In this document: positions 54,714 to 62,854 of the stretch, in pieces
How the letters are laid out: each line of letters begins with the position of its first letter
Numbering within the stretch: position 1 is the first letter of the stretch
Source of the DNA: Mucilaginibacter ginsenosidivorans
Lineage (GTDB): Bacteria > Bacteroidota > Bacteroidia > Sphingobacteriales > Sphingobacteriaceae
DNA length: 64,000 nt
Direction: 5' to 3'
NCBI RefSeq assembly: GCF_007971025.1
Contig: NZ_CP042436.1
Coordinates: 3,224,001 to 3,288,000 of the forward strand
Notes under the pieces: generated by a model
What the model was told of the DNA's origin: nothing
Database searches by the model: none
What the model saw: the letters and a program-made list of their open reading frames with translations, nothing else
Program-made: the position numbers and the translations under genes

Positions 54714-55655
54714 TCAATACACCACAGGGAACTGATAAAACCCATCCAGTATCTTTTTCAATCCCGATCCGTCCCTGTTGATGCGGTAGATGCCGAACAG
54801 GCCATAAGGGTAATCGGTATAGGACAAATAAATTGCCATACCATCGTACGACCATGATGCGCCCAATATCGAGTTGGGTGTGTTGTTGTCGTAAGCGACG
54901 ATCTTTTTGGCGTTCCTGCCATCTGCGTCACAGGTATAAAGACCGGTACTGGTATCATAGAGTATTTTTTTGGCATCACGGGATATGCCCAAAAATTCCA
55001 CATCGGGTATTACCGATGTAAGATTATTACCATCCGGATCAACTGAGTAAATACCGACGTGGTGGTGGTCGCCTATGGCATTAAAATATATCTTGCCATC
55101 CGCTCCCCAATGAATATTAGCAACGGCCCCGTCGTCGTTTGCTAAAAAGGTAAGACGTTGTTCGGATGTGCCGTTTGCATTAGCTACATAAACATCGTAA
55201 TCGTAAAGGCTGTCGACCTGTGCCTTACCATAAGCTATTTGCTTACCATCAGGCGAGAATGAGCCATAATCCGCCCGGTGTCCTTGTACAACGGTCCTGA
55301 AATTGCCGCCGGGAACATCAATAATACACAGGCTGCGGTCGCTGTCATCTTTATTGCCGCGGGTGTAAATTACTTTTGTCCCATCAAAGGACCACGAGCC
55401 GCGGTAACTGTAATGGTCGGTCTCAAACGGCGTAATTGCGGTAATGCCTGTACCATCCAGCTTAGCATAGTATAGAGATGTGTAGTCGCTTGGCGCATTG
55501 ACATGGCCATTGTTAAACTCCTCATCAGCGGCAAACAAAACATAGGTGCCGAATGATGTCGGCGGAGTTTCGGGAATAACCTTTTTCTCCTTATGACACG
55601 AAAAAAGGAACCCCAATAAAAATATCAGCACTAAATACTTCAAATTTTTATACAT
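54714..55655 (-). CDS. TolB-like beta-propeller lipoprotein
   Basis: A 313-residue lipoprotein; the lipobox is LFSC at about residue 20. The body has five or six PD40/WD40-like blades: RGSWSFDGTKVIYTRG, YGSFSPDGKQIAYGKA, NIHWGADGKIYFNA, ISRDAKKILYDT, ASWSYDGMAIYLSY. Such propellers bind ligands or proteins at the outer membrane. It is not a true TolB since no Tol genes are near and the N-terminal domain is missing. Confidence 0.85.
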   Translation of the reverse strand: MYKNLKYLVLIFLLGFLFSCHKEKKVIPETPPTSFGTYVLFAADEEFNNGHVNAPSDYTSLYYAKLDGTGITAITPFETDHYSYRGSWSFDGTKVIYTRGNKDDSDRSLCIIDVPGGNFRTVVQGHRADYGSFSPDGKQIAYGKAQVDSLYDYDVYVANANGTSEQRLTFLANDDGAVANIHWGADGKIYFNAIGDHHHVGIYSVDPDGNNLTSVIPDVEFLGISRDAKKILYDTSTGLYTCDADGRNAKKIVAYDNNTPNSILGASWSYDGMAIYLSYTDYPYGLFGIYRINRDGSGLKKILDGFYQFPVVY

Positions 55656-55686
55656 AGCGCTTTTTTTGACATGGTTACGCCATAGC

Positions 55687-57603
55687 CTAGTCTGCTTTTG
55701 CTTCCTGCAAATACATTTGGTCTATAGCTTCAGCATATTTCTTTTCTATCACTTTCCGTTTGGCTTTCATGGTTGGGGTTACTTCCCCCTCGTCCATACT
55801 GAAAGGTGTGCGTTTAACCTTAAAATTTTTGATACGTTCAAATTTGGCAAGTTCGTTCGAAAGCCGTTTAATATCCTGGCCTATCCAATCGACGATCTCT
55901 TTCTCCTCAATAAACATTACGGGCTGTTCAAAAAACTCGTTGCTTAGGTTAAAAGTTTCCTGTAATATTTCCCGCGCCGGCACCACTATAGCCGTTATAT
56001 ATTCGCGCTTGTCGCCCACCAGGAATACCTGTTCTATTTTTGAACTCTTTAAATAAGTATTCTCCACAGGAGTTGGGTAAATGTTTTTCCCATAGGCGTT
56101 AACCAGCATGTTTTTAAGGCGGTCGGTAATTTGCAGGTTCCCTTTGTAAAAACGGCCGATGTCACCCGTATGAAACCAGTCATCCGGGTCAATAACGGTA
56201 GCCGTTTCCTGCGGTTTGTTCCAATAGCCTTTCATCACACAATGGCCGCGTACAATGATCTCACCTTCTTCCGATTGAAAATCCTCTTTGAAAGTATTAT
56301 GGGTTTGAATAGTGTAAATCTCCTTTGTGTCAACATTTTGTATGCCCACCTCTATGCGCGGAATGATACGGCCAACGGTGCCGTAAATAACACGCTCGTT
56401 TTCGGTAACGGCCATTACGGGCGATGTTTCCGTCAAACCAAATCCTTCTAATACTTTGATACCCAGGTCTCCAAAGAACTCGCCAATATTTTTAGGCAAG
56501 GCGCCCCCGCCGGATATCAGGAATTTCAACTGTCCGCCGGTACGTTCTTTTATCTTACTGAATACCAGCTTTTCTGCAATTTTTTGCTGCTGGCGAAGTA
56601 TGATGTTGGGCTTTTTACCGCTTTCCAGCACCAGGCGGTATTTGCGACCAATACCAAGTGCCCAAAGGAATATTTTCGTTTTTGCACCACCTGCCGAAGT
56701 GCCGTTTTTCATGGCGCGGTCGTGTATGCGTTCCAGTAAACGGGGTACGCAGCACATTATAGTGGGCCTGACTTCGCCCATATTTTTGGCCAGCAGATCG
56801 AGACTTTGCGAAAATGCGATAGTGCATCCTTCAAAAAGGCAAATATGATACGTAGCAGTGCGTTCGAATACATGCGAAAGCGGCAAAAAAGAAAGGAATT
56901 TATCCGTTTTCTCCAACACCTGTATTTGTTCCAAGCTTGCCCGGACATTTTCCGTCAGGTTAAAATGGGTGAGCATAACGCCCTTAGGGGTACCGGTTGT
57001 GCCCGAAGTATAGATTAGGCAGGAAAGATCGGATGGCAAAATAGCCTCCCGCGCGCTGTTAATAGCCTGGCGGTATTGTTCAACTATCTTTTTTCCTTCT
57101 TCTATTATATTTTTGATACAGGTTATACCGGGATTGAACTTGCCGCCCCTGTCGGCATATTTTTCCATCTCATCAAAGCCGAGAATTATCCTTATCAAGT
57201 TAGGGCAACTGTTCGCAACCCTGTATACCTTCCTCATCAGGAAAGGCGTGCCGACCAGAATAGCCTTGGCTCCTGAGTCGTTCAGGATATATTCTATCTC
57301 CGTTTCAGAAAGGGTAGGGTATATAGAGGTATTTACTGCGCCTATCTGCTGCAATGCCTGGTCGTAATAAACATAATCCGGACCATTATCAATGATAAGG
57401 GCCAGGCGGTCCCCTTTTTTTATACCTATTTCCAGGAACCATGCCGATATCGCGTCGATTTTTTCAATCGCTTCTTTGTAGGATATCTCAACCCAATCCT
57501 CTTTTACTTTATGAACAAGGAATGGATGCGTTTCGGGGTGAATGTTTGCGACAATATTGCGTATCAGGTCAGGTACGGTCTTTCGCTCAGCTACAGAATT
57601 CAT
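55687..57603 (-). CDS. Long-chain fatty acid-CoA ligase (AMP-forming)
   Basis: A 638-residue ANL-superfamily enzyme that activates fatty acids through an acyl-adenylate. The P-loop is YTSGTTGTPKGVMLTH, then GFGLTETSPVMAV, and the C-terminal hinge DDWFHTGDIGRF with the following QITDRLKN. The AMP-binding and C-terminal domains are complete. It feeds beta-oxidation or phospholipid synthesis. The isc operon lies upstream with a separate start. Confidence 0.95.
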   Translation of the reverse strand: MNSVAERKTVPDLIRNIVANIHPETHPFLVHKVKEDWVEISYKEAIEKIDAISAWFLEIGIKKGDRLALIIDNGPDYVYYDQALQQIGAVNTSIYPTLSETEIEYILNDSGAKAILVGTPFLMRKVYRVANSCPNLIRIILGFDEMEKYADRGGKFNPGITCIKNIIEEGKKIVEQYRQAINSAREAILPSDLSCLIYTSGTTGTPKGVMLTHFNLTENVRASLEQIQVLEKTDKFLSFLPLSHVFERTATYHICLFEGCTIAFSQSLDLLAKNMGEVRPTIMCCVPRLLERIHDRAMKNGTSAGGAKTKIFLWALGIGRKYRLVLESGKKPNIILRQQQKIAEKLVFSKIKERTGGQLKFLISGGGALPKNIGEFFGDLGIKVLEGFGLTETSPVMAVTENERVIYGTVGRIIPRIEVGIQNVDTKEIYTIQTHNTFKEDFQSEEGEIIVRGHCVMKGYWNKPQETATVIDPDDWFHTGDIGRFYKGNLQITDRLKNMLVNAYGKNIYPTPVENTYLKSSKIEQVFLVGDKREYITAIVVPAREILQETFNLSNEFFEQPVMFIEEKEIVDWIGQDIKRLSNELAKFERIKNFKVKRTPFSMDEGEVTPTMKAKRKVIEKKYAEAIDQMYLQEAKAD

Positions 57604-57717
57604 TAAAATAAGTCGGGTTTATATTGATTCCAGTTATAAAAGTAATGATTACGGCATTAACAAAAAAATGCCCGGCATTAATATACCAGGCATTTAATTT
57701 ATTTAGATCAAAATACT

Positions 57718-58053
57718 TTATACGGAAAAACTCTCACCGCAGCCGCAGGTACGCGACGCGTTAGGGTTATGGAAGTTAAAACCTTTGCCATTCAACCCGT
57801 CGCTAAAATCAAGTTCGGTGCCGGCAAGATAAAGGAACGACTTCATGTCAAGAGCCATGCGGATACCTCTGTCCTCAAAAAACTGGTCGCCTTTTTTTAT
57901 TTCGTTATCAAAATCAAGATTATATGATAACCCCGAGCAACCACCCCCCTTCACCGATACCCGAAGGAAATAAGAGCCGTCGAGCCCCGCATCCTGCATC
58001 AGGTGGTCTATCTTACTTTTTGCTTTATCTGTTATAGTTACCATTGTAGTCAA
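57718..58053 (-). CDS. iscA: HesB/IscA-family iron-sulfur carrier protein
   Basis: A 111-residue A-type carrier. The three cluster ligands are Cys39 (KGGGCSGLSY), Cys103 and Cys105 (TCGCGESF). It receives clusters from the scaffold and passes them to apo-proteins. It is the third gene of iscS-iscU-iscA, 61 bases after iscU, with a strong hairpin in the gap. Confidence 0.93.
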   Translation of the reverse strand: MTTMVTITDKAKSKIDHLMQDAGLDGSYFLRVSVKGGGCSGLSYNLDFDNEIKKGDQFFEDRGIRMALDMKSFLYLAGTELDFSDGLNGKGFNFHNPNASRTCGCGESFSV

Positions 58054-58061
58054 TTGTCAAT

Positions 58062-58097
58062 AGTGAATGGTGAGCAAATGGCAATTCACCATTCACT
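58062..58097. repeat. Hairpin between iscU and iscA
   Basis: AGTGAATGGTGA (58062-58073) and TCACCATTCACT (58086-58097) pair exactly across 12 bases, with further ACTCACTATTCACC copies alongside. It fills the gap between the two genes and could adjust their relative expression or be a dispersed repeat. Confidence 0.7.
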
Positions 58098-58114
58098 ACT
58101 CACTATTCACCAAA

Positions 58115-58528
58115 TTAGTGGTGTGCTTTTTCCGCTTCTATCGGAGCCATACCGTTTTTTACGCGGTAATCGTTGATAGCGGCCTTAATAGCATCTTCCG
58201 CCAATACCGAACAGTGAATTTTTACTGGCGGCAACGCCAATTCTTCAACAATATCCATATTGTCAATTTTCATCGCATCATCTATCGATTTGCCCTTAAG
58301 CCATTCGGTGGCCAATGACGATGAGGCAATAGCCGAACCGCAGCCAAATGTTTTGAACTTGGCATCGGTGATGACATTGTTATCATCAACCTGTATCTGC
58401 AGGCGCATTACGTCGCCGCACTCAGGTGCTCCTACCAAACCGGTACCTACTTTTACATTGCTCTTGTCCAAAGTGCCCACGTTGCGGGGGTTTGTGTAGT
58501 GATCGATTACTTTATCTGAATAAGCCAT
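58115..58528 (-). CDS. iscU: Fe-S cluster assembly scaffold IscU
   Basis: A 137-residue scaffold on which clusters are built. The three Cys ligands are Cys37 (GAPECGDV), Cys63 (TFGCGSAIASSS) and Cys106 (KIHCSVLA), with the conserved Asp39 beside the first. The chaperone-recognition motif is replaced by LALPPVKIHC, as is usual for IscU. It is the middle gene of the isc operon. Confidence 0.97.
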   Translation of the reverse strand: MAYSDKVIDHYTNPRNVGTLDKSNVKVGTGLVGAPECGDVMRLQIQVDDNNVITDAKFKTFGCGSAIASSSLATEWLKGKSIDDAMKIDNMDIVEELALPPVKIHCSVLAEDAIKAAINDYRVKNGMAPIEAEKAHH

Positions 58529-58634
58529 ATCTTGTAATTATTGAATTAGTGAGTTATTGAATAATTTAAACTCTGTATTTTATTAGTTAAAACGGTATTT
58601 GCAAAGCTGCATATCCGCAAATTTATTCATCAAA

Positions 58635-59846
58635 TTAATGTTCCGCCCACTCTATCTTGCTCAGATCAACGCCTTCCTTGAACATTTCCCATAGCGGGGA
58701 AAGCTCGCGCAGGTGAAGTACGGATTTTTTGGTTACTTCAATAGCGTAATCAACTTCTTCCTCGGTGGTGAACCTTCCCAAGCCAAAACGTATCGAAGAG
58801 TGTGCCAGATCATCCGAAAGGCCTAAACTTTTTAATACATATGATGGTTCAAGCGAAGCTGAAGTACAAGCCGAACCTGACGAAACTGCCAGATCCTTCA
58901 TAGCCATCATCAAACCCTCACCCTCGACATATTTGAAGGAGATATTAGCCACATGCGGCAAACGGTGTTCCTGGTTGCCATTTACATAGCTTTCTTCCAG
59001 TACAGTTAACTCGGCCTGTAGTTTATCACGCAAAGCGGATAGACGTTTTGCCTCGCTTTCCATTTCCTGGCCGCATAACTCACATGCTTTTCCAAAGCCT
59101 ACAATGCCCGGTACATTCAATGTGCCCGAACGCATGCCACGCTCATGGCCGCCTCCGTCCATTTGTGCGGTAACTTTTACTCTCGGTCCTTTGCGACGAA
59201 CGTATAGTGCGCCTACGCCTTTAGGGCCGTATATTTTATGTGCTGAAAAAGCCAGCAGGTCAATACCATCAGTATTTACATCAACCGGTATTTTACCCAC
59301 GGCCTGCGTAGCGTCTGTCATAAACAAGGCGCCGTATTTATGCGCAATTGCAGCAATTTCTTTTACAGGCTGTATCACACCAATCTCGTTGTTGCCGTAC
59401 ATTATCGACACCAGGATCGTCTCAGGGGTTATCGCGGCTTCCAATTCAACCAGGTCGACCAGTCCATCTTCCTTAACACCAAGGTAAGTTACCCGGCCGC
59501 CAAGTTTCTCAACATGATGGCAGGTATCTAAAACCGCTTTATGTTCGGTAACTGCAGTAATAATATGGTTGCCTTTTTCCTTGTACATTTCAAAAACACC
59601 CTTGATAGCCAGGTTATCTGCTTCGGTGGCGCCGGAGGTAAAGATTATCTCTTTTTCGTTCGCACCTATCAGTTTGGCCACCTGTTCGCGGGCATAGTCA
59701 ACAGCTTCTTCAGCTACCCAGCCAAACGCATGATTGCGGCTGGCAGCGTTGCCGAATTTTTGATTGAAATAAGGCAACATGGCATCCAGTACCCGTGGGT
59801 CCATGGGAGTTGTTGCATTATTATCGAGGTATATTGGCAGATCCAT
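58635..59846 (-). CDS. iscS: Cysteine desulfurase IscS
   Basis: About 403 residues from the ATG giving [17 protein letters not shown]; the upstream ATG 33 bases earlier adds a non-conserved stretch. It is a PLP enzyme that moves sulfur from cysteine to IscU. The PLP Lys is in [14 protein letters not shown] and the persulfide Cys in [17 protein letters not shown]. It is first in iscS-iscU-iscA. A CAAAGATA word at 59867-59874 reads TATCTTTG on the minus strand and is a likely -7 element. No HscA/HscB or Fdx genes follow, so the operon is the reduced type. Confidence 0.97.
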   Translation of the reverse strand: MDLPIYLDNNATTPMDPRVLDAMLPYFNQKFGNAASRNHAFGWVAEEAVDYAREQVAKLIGANEKEIIFTSGATEADNLAIKGVFEMYKEKGNHIITAVTEHKAVLDTCHHVEKLGGRVTYLGVKEDGLVDLVELEAAITPETILVSIMYGNNEIGVIQPVKEIAAIAHKYGALFMTDATQAVGKIPVDVNTDGIDLLAFSAHKIYGPKGVGALYVRRKGPRVKVTAQMDGGGHERGMRSGTLNVPGIVGFGKACELCGQEMESEAKRLSALRDKLQAELTVLEESYVNGNQEHRLPHVANISFKYVEGEGLMMAMKDLAVSSGSACTSASLEPSYVLKSLGLSDDLAHSSIRFGLGRFTTEEEVDYAIEVTKKSVLHLRELSPLWEMFKEGVDLSKIEWAEH

Positions 59847-59950
59847 ATCGTGTTTTATTAACAATACAAAGATACGCAAAGTTTTTATTTATAATCATTC
59901 AAAACAAGGTTAAATAATCAGATAAACGTAATTATTTGCAATATTTGGGA

Positions 59951-60352
59951 ATGAGAAAGGTGGAACACATCGGGATTGCGGTAAATAGTATAGCCGATGC
60001 GGGCAAGATATATGAAGTACTATTGAACACTTTGGTGTATAAAATTGAAGATGTTGAATCCGAGGGAGTTAAAACCGCATTTTTGCAATCGGGCCCAAAT
60101 AAAATTGAATTACTCGAATCTGCTTCGCCGGGTAGCCCCATCGCCAAATTTATTGAGAAAAGGGGGGAGGGTATCCATCACATAGCCTTTGATGTAGAGG
60201 ATATTGAAGCCGAAATGGCACGTCTGAAAGCCGCGGGTTTTGTCCTTTTAAATGACAAGCCTAAACCCGGGGCAGATAATAAACTGGTTTGTTTTGTTCA
60301 TCCAAAGAGCACAAACGGGGTATTGATAGAACTTTGCCAGGGGATCAAATAG
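59951..60352 (+). CDS. mce: Methylmalonyl-CoA epimerase
   Basis: About 133 residues from the ATG giving MRKVEHIGIAVNS, the family N terminus; an in-frame ATG 15 bases upstream is less likely. It interconverts (R)- and (S)-methylmalonyl-CoA using a divalent metal. Landmarks: HIGIAVNSIADAGKIYEVLL, ELLESASPGSPIAKFIEKRGEGIHHIAFDV, and the final LIELCQG, whose His and Glu residues are metal ligands. It is divergent from iscS and ends 7 bases from the convergent NHL gene. Confidence 0.95.
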   Translation: MRKVEHIGIAVNSIADAGKIYEVLLNTLVYKIEDVESEGVKTAFLQSGPNKIELLESASPGSPIAKFIEKRGEGIHHIAFDVEDIEAEMARLKAAGFVLLNDKPKPGADNKLVCFVHPKSTNGVLIELCQGIK

Positions 60353-60359
60353 CGCCCAA

Positions 60360-61448
60360 CTACAACCCGCTCGCCTGTGCTATCAGGTTATTGCCCGAAT
60401 CGGCTATATAAATAGTATATGACGCCGTATTTACGGCAATGCCGTTCGGGCGTACCACCGACAATGGCCTGGGCGGTCCAAACTTATTGTTATATCCTAA
60501 AATGTCATAGCCCTTTGTATAAGCAGCTATATCAAATCCGCTGATGCCGGTTACTTTTCCTTCGGGAGTTATTTTGCTGACATGCCCGCCAAAAGTTTCG
60601 GTGACGTACAAATTACCATTTGTTCCTATGGTGATAGCATCAGGGAAATTAAAGCTTGCCATTATGCCTGTACCATTGAACGACGCGGCATTACCACTAC
60701 CGGCAAAAGTACTTACCAATCCCGACGCATCTATTTTCCGCACGAGGTTGTTGCCGGCATCGGCCACATATAAATTACCGGCTGCATCTACGGCAAGCCC
60801 TTGTGGAATGTTGAAAGTGGCATTTGCGCCCACCCCATTTGTATTTCCTAAAGCAATTTTTCCGGCAAGCGTTGAAACCGTCCCATCCGGCGTTATCTTC
60901 CTGATCAGATCGTTACCTGTATCGGCGACATATACATTCCCATTTTTATCGACAGATATACCCTGCGGGAAATTAAAACTCGCAGCAGTTCCTTTCCCGT
61001 CGGCGTGTCCGATGTCTCCGCTGCCCGCCAGGGTTGAAACCGTGCCGTCCGGCGCTATCTTCCTGATCAAATTATTTGCAGCATCTGCCACATAGATCGT
61101 ATTGGACGCGTCGATAAAAAGCGCTTCCGGCAAATTAAAACTGGCCAAAGCGCCCTTGCCGTCGGCTGATCCAACTGAACCGCTGCCTGCAATAAGGGTA
61201 ACATCGCCGGCTGTAGTTATCATTTTTATGGTATTGGTAGCAACATCTGCTAAGTACAAATTCCCGTTAGCACCAATCATCATGCCCGTCGTAGGATATT
61301 GAGCCGCATGGTTGCCTGCATTGTAAACAATAGCAGGGGTTGTATCTGTATTGGAAGGAGCGGGGCCTTGCTTCTTAGCGCAACCCGTAAGACCAGCCAA
61401 AGCGCCAACAGCGCATGTGGTAAAAATGAGTTTAAAAATTGATTTCAT
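60360..61448 (-). CDS. NHL-repeat lipoprotein
   Basis: About 362 residues from the ATG giving MKSIFKLIFTTCAV; the lipobox is LTGC. At least five NHL blades follow, each near G-NLYVADAxNNLIRKIxPDGxVSTLAGSG, giving a six-bladed propeller. NHL domains bind proteins or glycans and are common on Bacteroidota surfaces. The blades are closely alike (LIRKI-DGTVSTLAG), which could allow recombination. It is probably a single gene. Confidence 0.9.
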   Translation of the reverse strand: MKSIFKLIFTTCAVGALAGLTGCAKKQGPAPSNTDTTPAIVYNAGNHAAQYPTTGMMIGANGNLYLADVATNTIKMITTAGDVTLIAGSGSVGSADGKGALASFNLPEALFIDASNTIYVADAANNLIRKIAPDGTVSTLAGSGDIGHADGKGTAASFNFPQGISVDKNGNVYVADTGNDLIRKITPDGTVSTLAGKIALGNTNGVGANATFNIPQGLAVDAAGNLYVADAGNNLVRKIDASGLVSTFAGSGNAASFNGTGIMASFNFPDAITIGTNGNLYVTETFGGHVSKITPEGKVTGISGFDIAAYTKGYDILGYNNKFGPPRPLSVVRPNGIAVNTASYTIYIADSGNNLIAQASGL

Positions 61449-61518
61449 GGCGAATAAGGTTATCAAATCAGGGTATAAGTAAAGTTATGTATAATAAGCC
61501 CAATTATCAACTATTTAA

Positions 61519-62484
61519 TTAGTTTTTTTGGATAGGGGGTAGTTCTATACTGGAAAAATCTCCTATCTTGCTCAAATCCAATACTATACGGCCATCTTCG
61601 TCACGGTCAAAAGTGGGTTTAAATTTGGCACCCCATACCAGGTCGCTGTGCTGGTACGAAGTTCGGGAATGGACGGTCTGTGAGAAGGTGTCGTCAAATG
61701 CTTTTAACAGAACCGCAAATGTCGCCTGCGATTTTTGAAGATCTTCCGGCGTCATGTCTTTCAAAGGGCTTTTATCATTCAGGGGGTGCACTACGGTCCA
61801 ATTCAGAGTAAGAATGCTTACATTTTTCCTTTCAAGCTCAAGCTGGTAAAACCGCCGCATGATCTTTCCGTCCACATCTTCATTGAATGAAAAGATGACC
61901 TCTATATCCAGGTCTATCAGCGTATTGCGTCGCAGGTTGGCCAGGCGAAACATCAATCCATGATGGTCTTCCATATAGGGTGCAACCAATAAATTACTGC
62001 TGTAAGTAATTTTAGCCGATGGCCTTGAGAAACGTCCATAAAGTAAACCGGTAGCTAAAGCAAAGGCCAGCAGACCCATCATCGATTCGAGCGCAGCAAC
62101 GCTATTGGTGGCCATACCCTTCGGACTGATGTGCCCATAGCCCACGGTTGAGATGGTTTGCGCCGAAAAGAAGAAAGCATCCCAGAAATGCTCGAAAGTA
62201 TTTGTACCCTCGGCACCATTAAGATTTTGCACACCAATAGCTAAATAAATACTTGCAAATATGACATTGATGGCCAGGTAACACGCCAGTATCAGTAACC
62301 AGAATTTCCCCCATTTCATCGTTATCAGCTTGTGATAATTATCGTATGGCCTGAAAACCGGCAAACCTACCCGCTTTACGTTTACGGAGCCATCCTGCCT
62401 GATAAGCGGCTGGCTTTTTATCACCGGCTGCGAACCAAAACCGAGATCGTCTTCAGGGTTATATTTTTGTTTTTTAATGGGCAT
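61519..62484 (-). CDS. Inward-rectifier-type potassium channel (KirBac)
   Basis: A 321-residue channel. TM1 is near 60-80, the pore helix and selectivity filter TVGYG are in FFSAQTISTVGYGHISPKG, and TM2 follows (NSVAALESMMGLLAFALATGLLYGRFSRP). The cytoplasmic C-terminal 150 residues form the IRK immunoglobulin-like domain (LRRNTLIDLDIEVIFSFNEDV). K+ selective, gated by lipids or ligands. It is divergent from the trp leader. Confidence 0.95.
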   Translation of the reverse strand: MPIKKQKYNPEDDLGFGSQPVIKSQPLIRQDGSVNVKRVGLPVFRPYDNYHKLITMKWGKFWLLILACYLAINVIFASIYLAIGVQNLNGAEGTNTFEHFWDAFFFSAQTISTVGYGHISPKGMATNSVAALESMMGLLAFALATGLLYGRFSRPSAKITYSSNLLVAPYMEDHHGLMFRLANLRRNTLIDLDIEVIFSFNEDVDGKIMRRFYQLELERKNVSILTLNWTVVHPLNDKSPLKDMTPEDLQKSQATFAVLLKAFDDTFSQTVHSRTSYQHSDLVWGAKFKPTFDRDEDGRIVLDLSKIGDFSSIELPPIQKN

Positions 62485-62487
62485 GGC

Positions 62488-62580
62488 TTGGTTGATTAAG
62501 TTGGGTTAAGCTGATGGAGTTATTGTGATCATTTAAACTTATTCAATCACTTAACTTGATCAACCCAATTAACTGATCAC
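62488..62580. repeat. Degenerate GTTGATTAA-type repeats and TGATCA dyads
   Basis: The 93 bases between the Kir channel start and the trp promoter contain GTTGATTAAGTTGGGTTAAG, then an inverted relative (CTTAACTTGATCAACCCAATT) and several TGATCA words, related to the 9-base repeats at 27003-27101. Its inverted arms could fold. Confidence 0.6.
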
Positions 62581-62598
62581 GTAAAAATATCATTCCCC

Positions 62599-62629
62599 TT
62601 GCTTTTAGAAAAAACTATTTCCATATTTG
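62599..62629 (+). promoter_or_regulatory. Promoter of the trp operon
   Basis: TTG (62599-62601) and CATATTTG (62622-62629, one base off TAnnTTTG) are 20 bases apart, the Bacteroidota spacing. The leader-peptide ATG follows 10 bases after the -7 element, so the leader transcript would begin only a few bases before it. Confidence 0.7.
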
Positions 62630-62639
62630 TGCCATAACA

Positions 62640-62684
62640 ATGAAAAATATATTAAACAATAACTGGTGGTGGCTTAACGAGTAA
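62640..62684 (+). CDS. trpL: trp operon leader peptide
   Basis: A 14-codon open frame encoding MKNILNNNWWWLNE, too short for ordinary gene finding. Three consecutive TGG codons (62664-62672) sit just before the first hairpin, so a ribosome short of charged tRNA-Trp would stall there. The TAA stop is in the loop of that hairpin. The frame is the expected companion of the terminator and antiterminator that follow and of trpD downstream. Confidence 0.85.
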   Translation: MKNILNNNWWWLNE

Positions 62685-62735
62685 TCGTAAGGCAGTCCTG
62701 TTTTTGTTTGTAAAAAATATACGCAAAGGGTTGCC
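62673..62735 (+). promoter_or_regulatory. trp attenuator: protector and antiterminator hairpins
   Basis: Segment 1 (62673-62680, CTTAACGA) pairs with TCGTAAG (62685-62691), one A bulged, around GTAA. Segment 2 (62691-62699, GGCAGTCCT) can pair with segment 3 (62727-62735, AGGGTTGCC) over 9 bp with two G-U wobbles. Segment 3 is also the left arm of the terminator, so the two structures exclude each other. Stalling at the Trp codons would cover segment 1 and free segment 2; a ribosome at the stop would cover segment 2 and permit termination. Confidence 0.85.
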
Positions 62736-62754
62736 GCAAGGTAGCCCTTTTTTT
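62726..62754 (+). terminator. Conditional terminator of the trp attenuator
   Basis: AAGGGTTGCC pairs with GGTAGCCCTT over 10 bp with two G-U wobbles, capped by a GCAA tetraloop, and the stem end runs into seven T residues. It lies between the leader peptide and trpD, 100 bases before the trpD start, as an attenuator requires. Confidence 0.9.
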
Positions 62755-62765
62755 ATGGCCCCCGG

Positions 62766-62779
62766 CCCCCTGAAGGGGG
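62766..62779 (+). repeat. GC-rich hairpin in the trpD leader
   Basis: CCCCC-TGAA-GGGGG folds into a short, very stable hairpin between the attenuator terminator and the trpD start. Similar CCCCCTGAAGGGGG words are, from memory, scattered in Bacteroidota genomes. A regulatory role is not shown. Confidence 0.55.
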
Positions 62780-62854
62780 AAAGCCGATTTTGGGGCGAGA
62801 GATTTGGAAATTGATAATCATAAATAAATTTCCCCTTTTATGGGGTAGGGGTAT

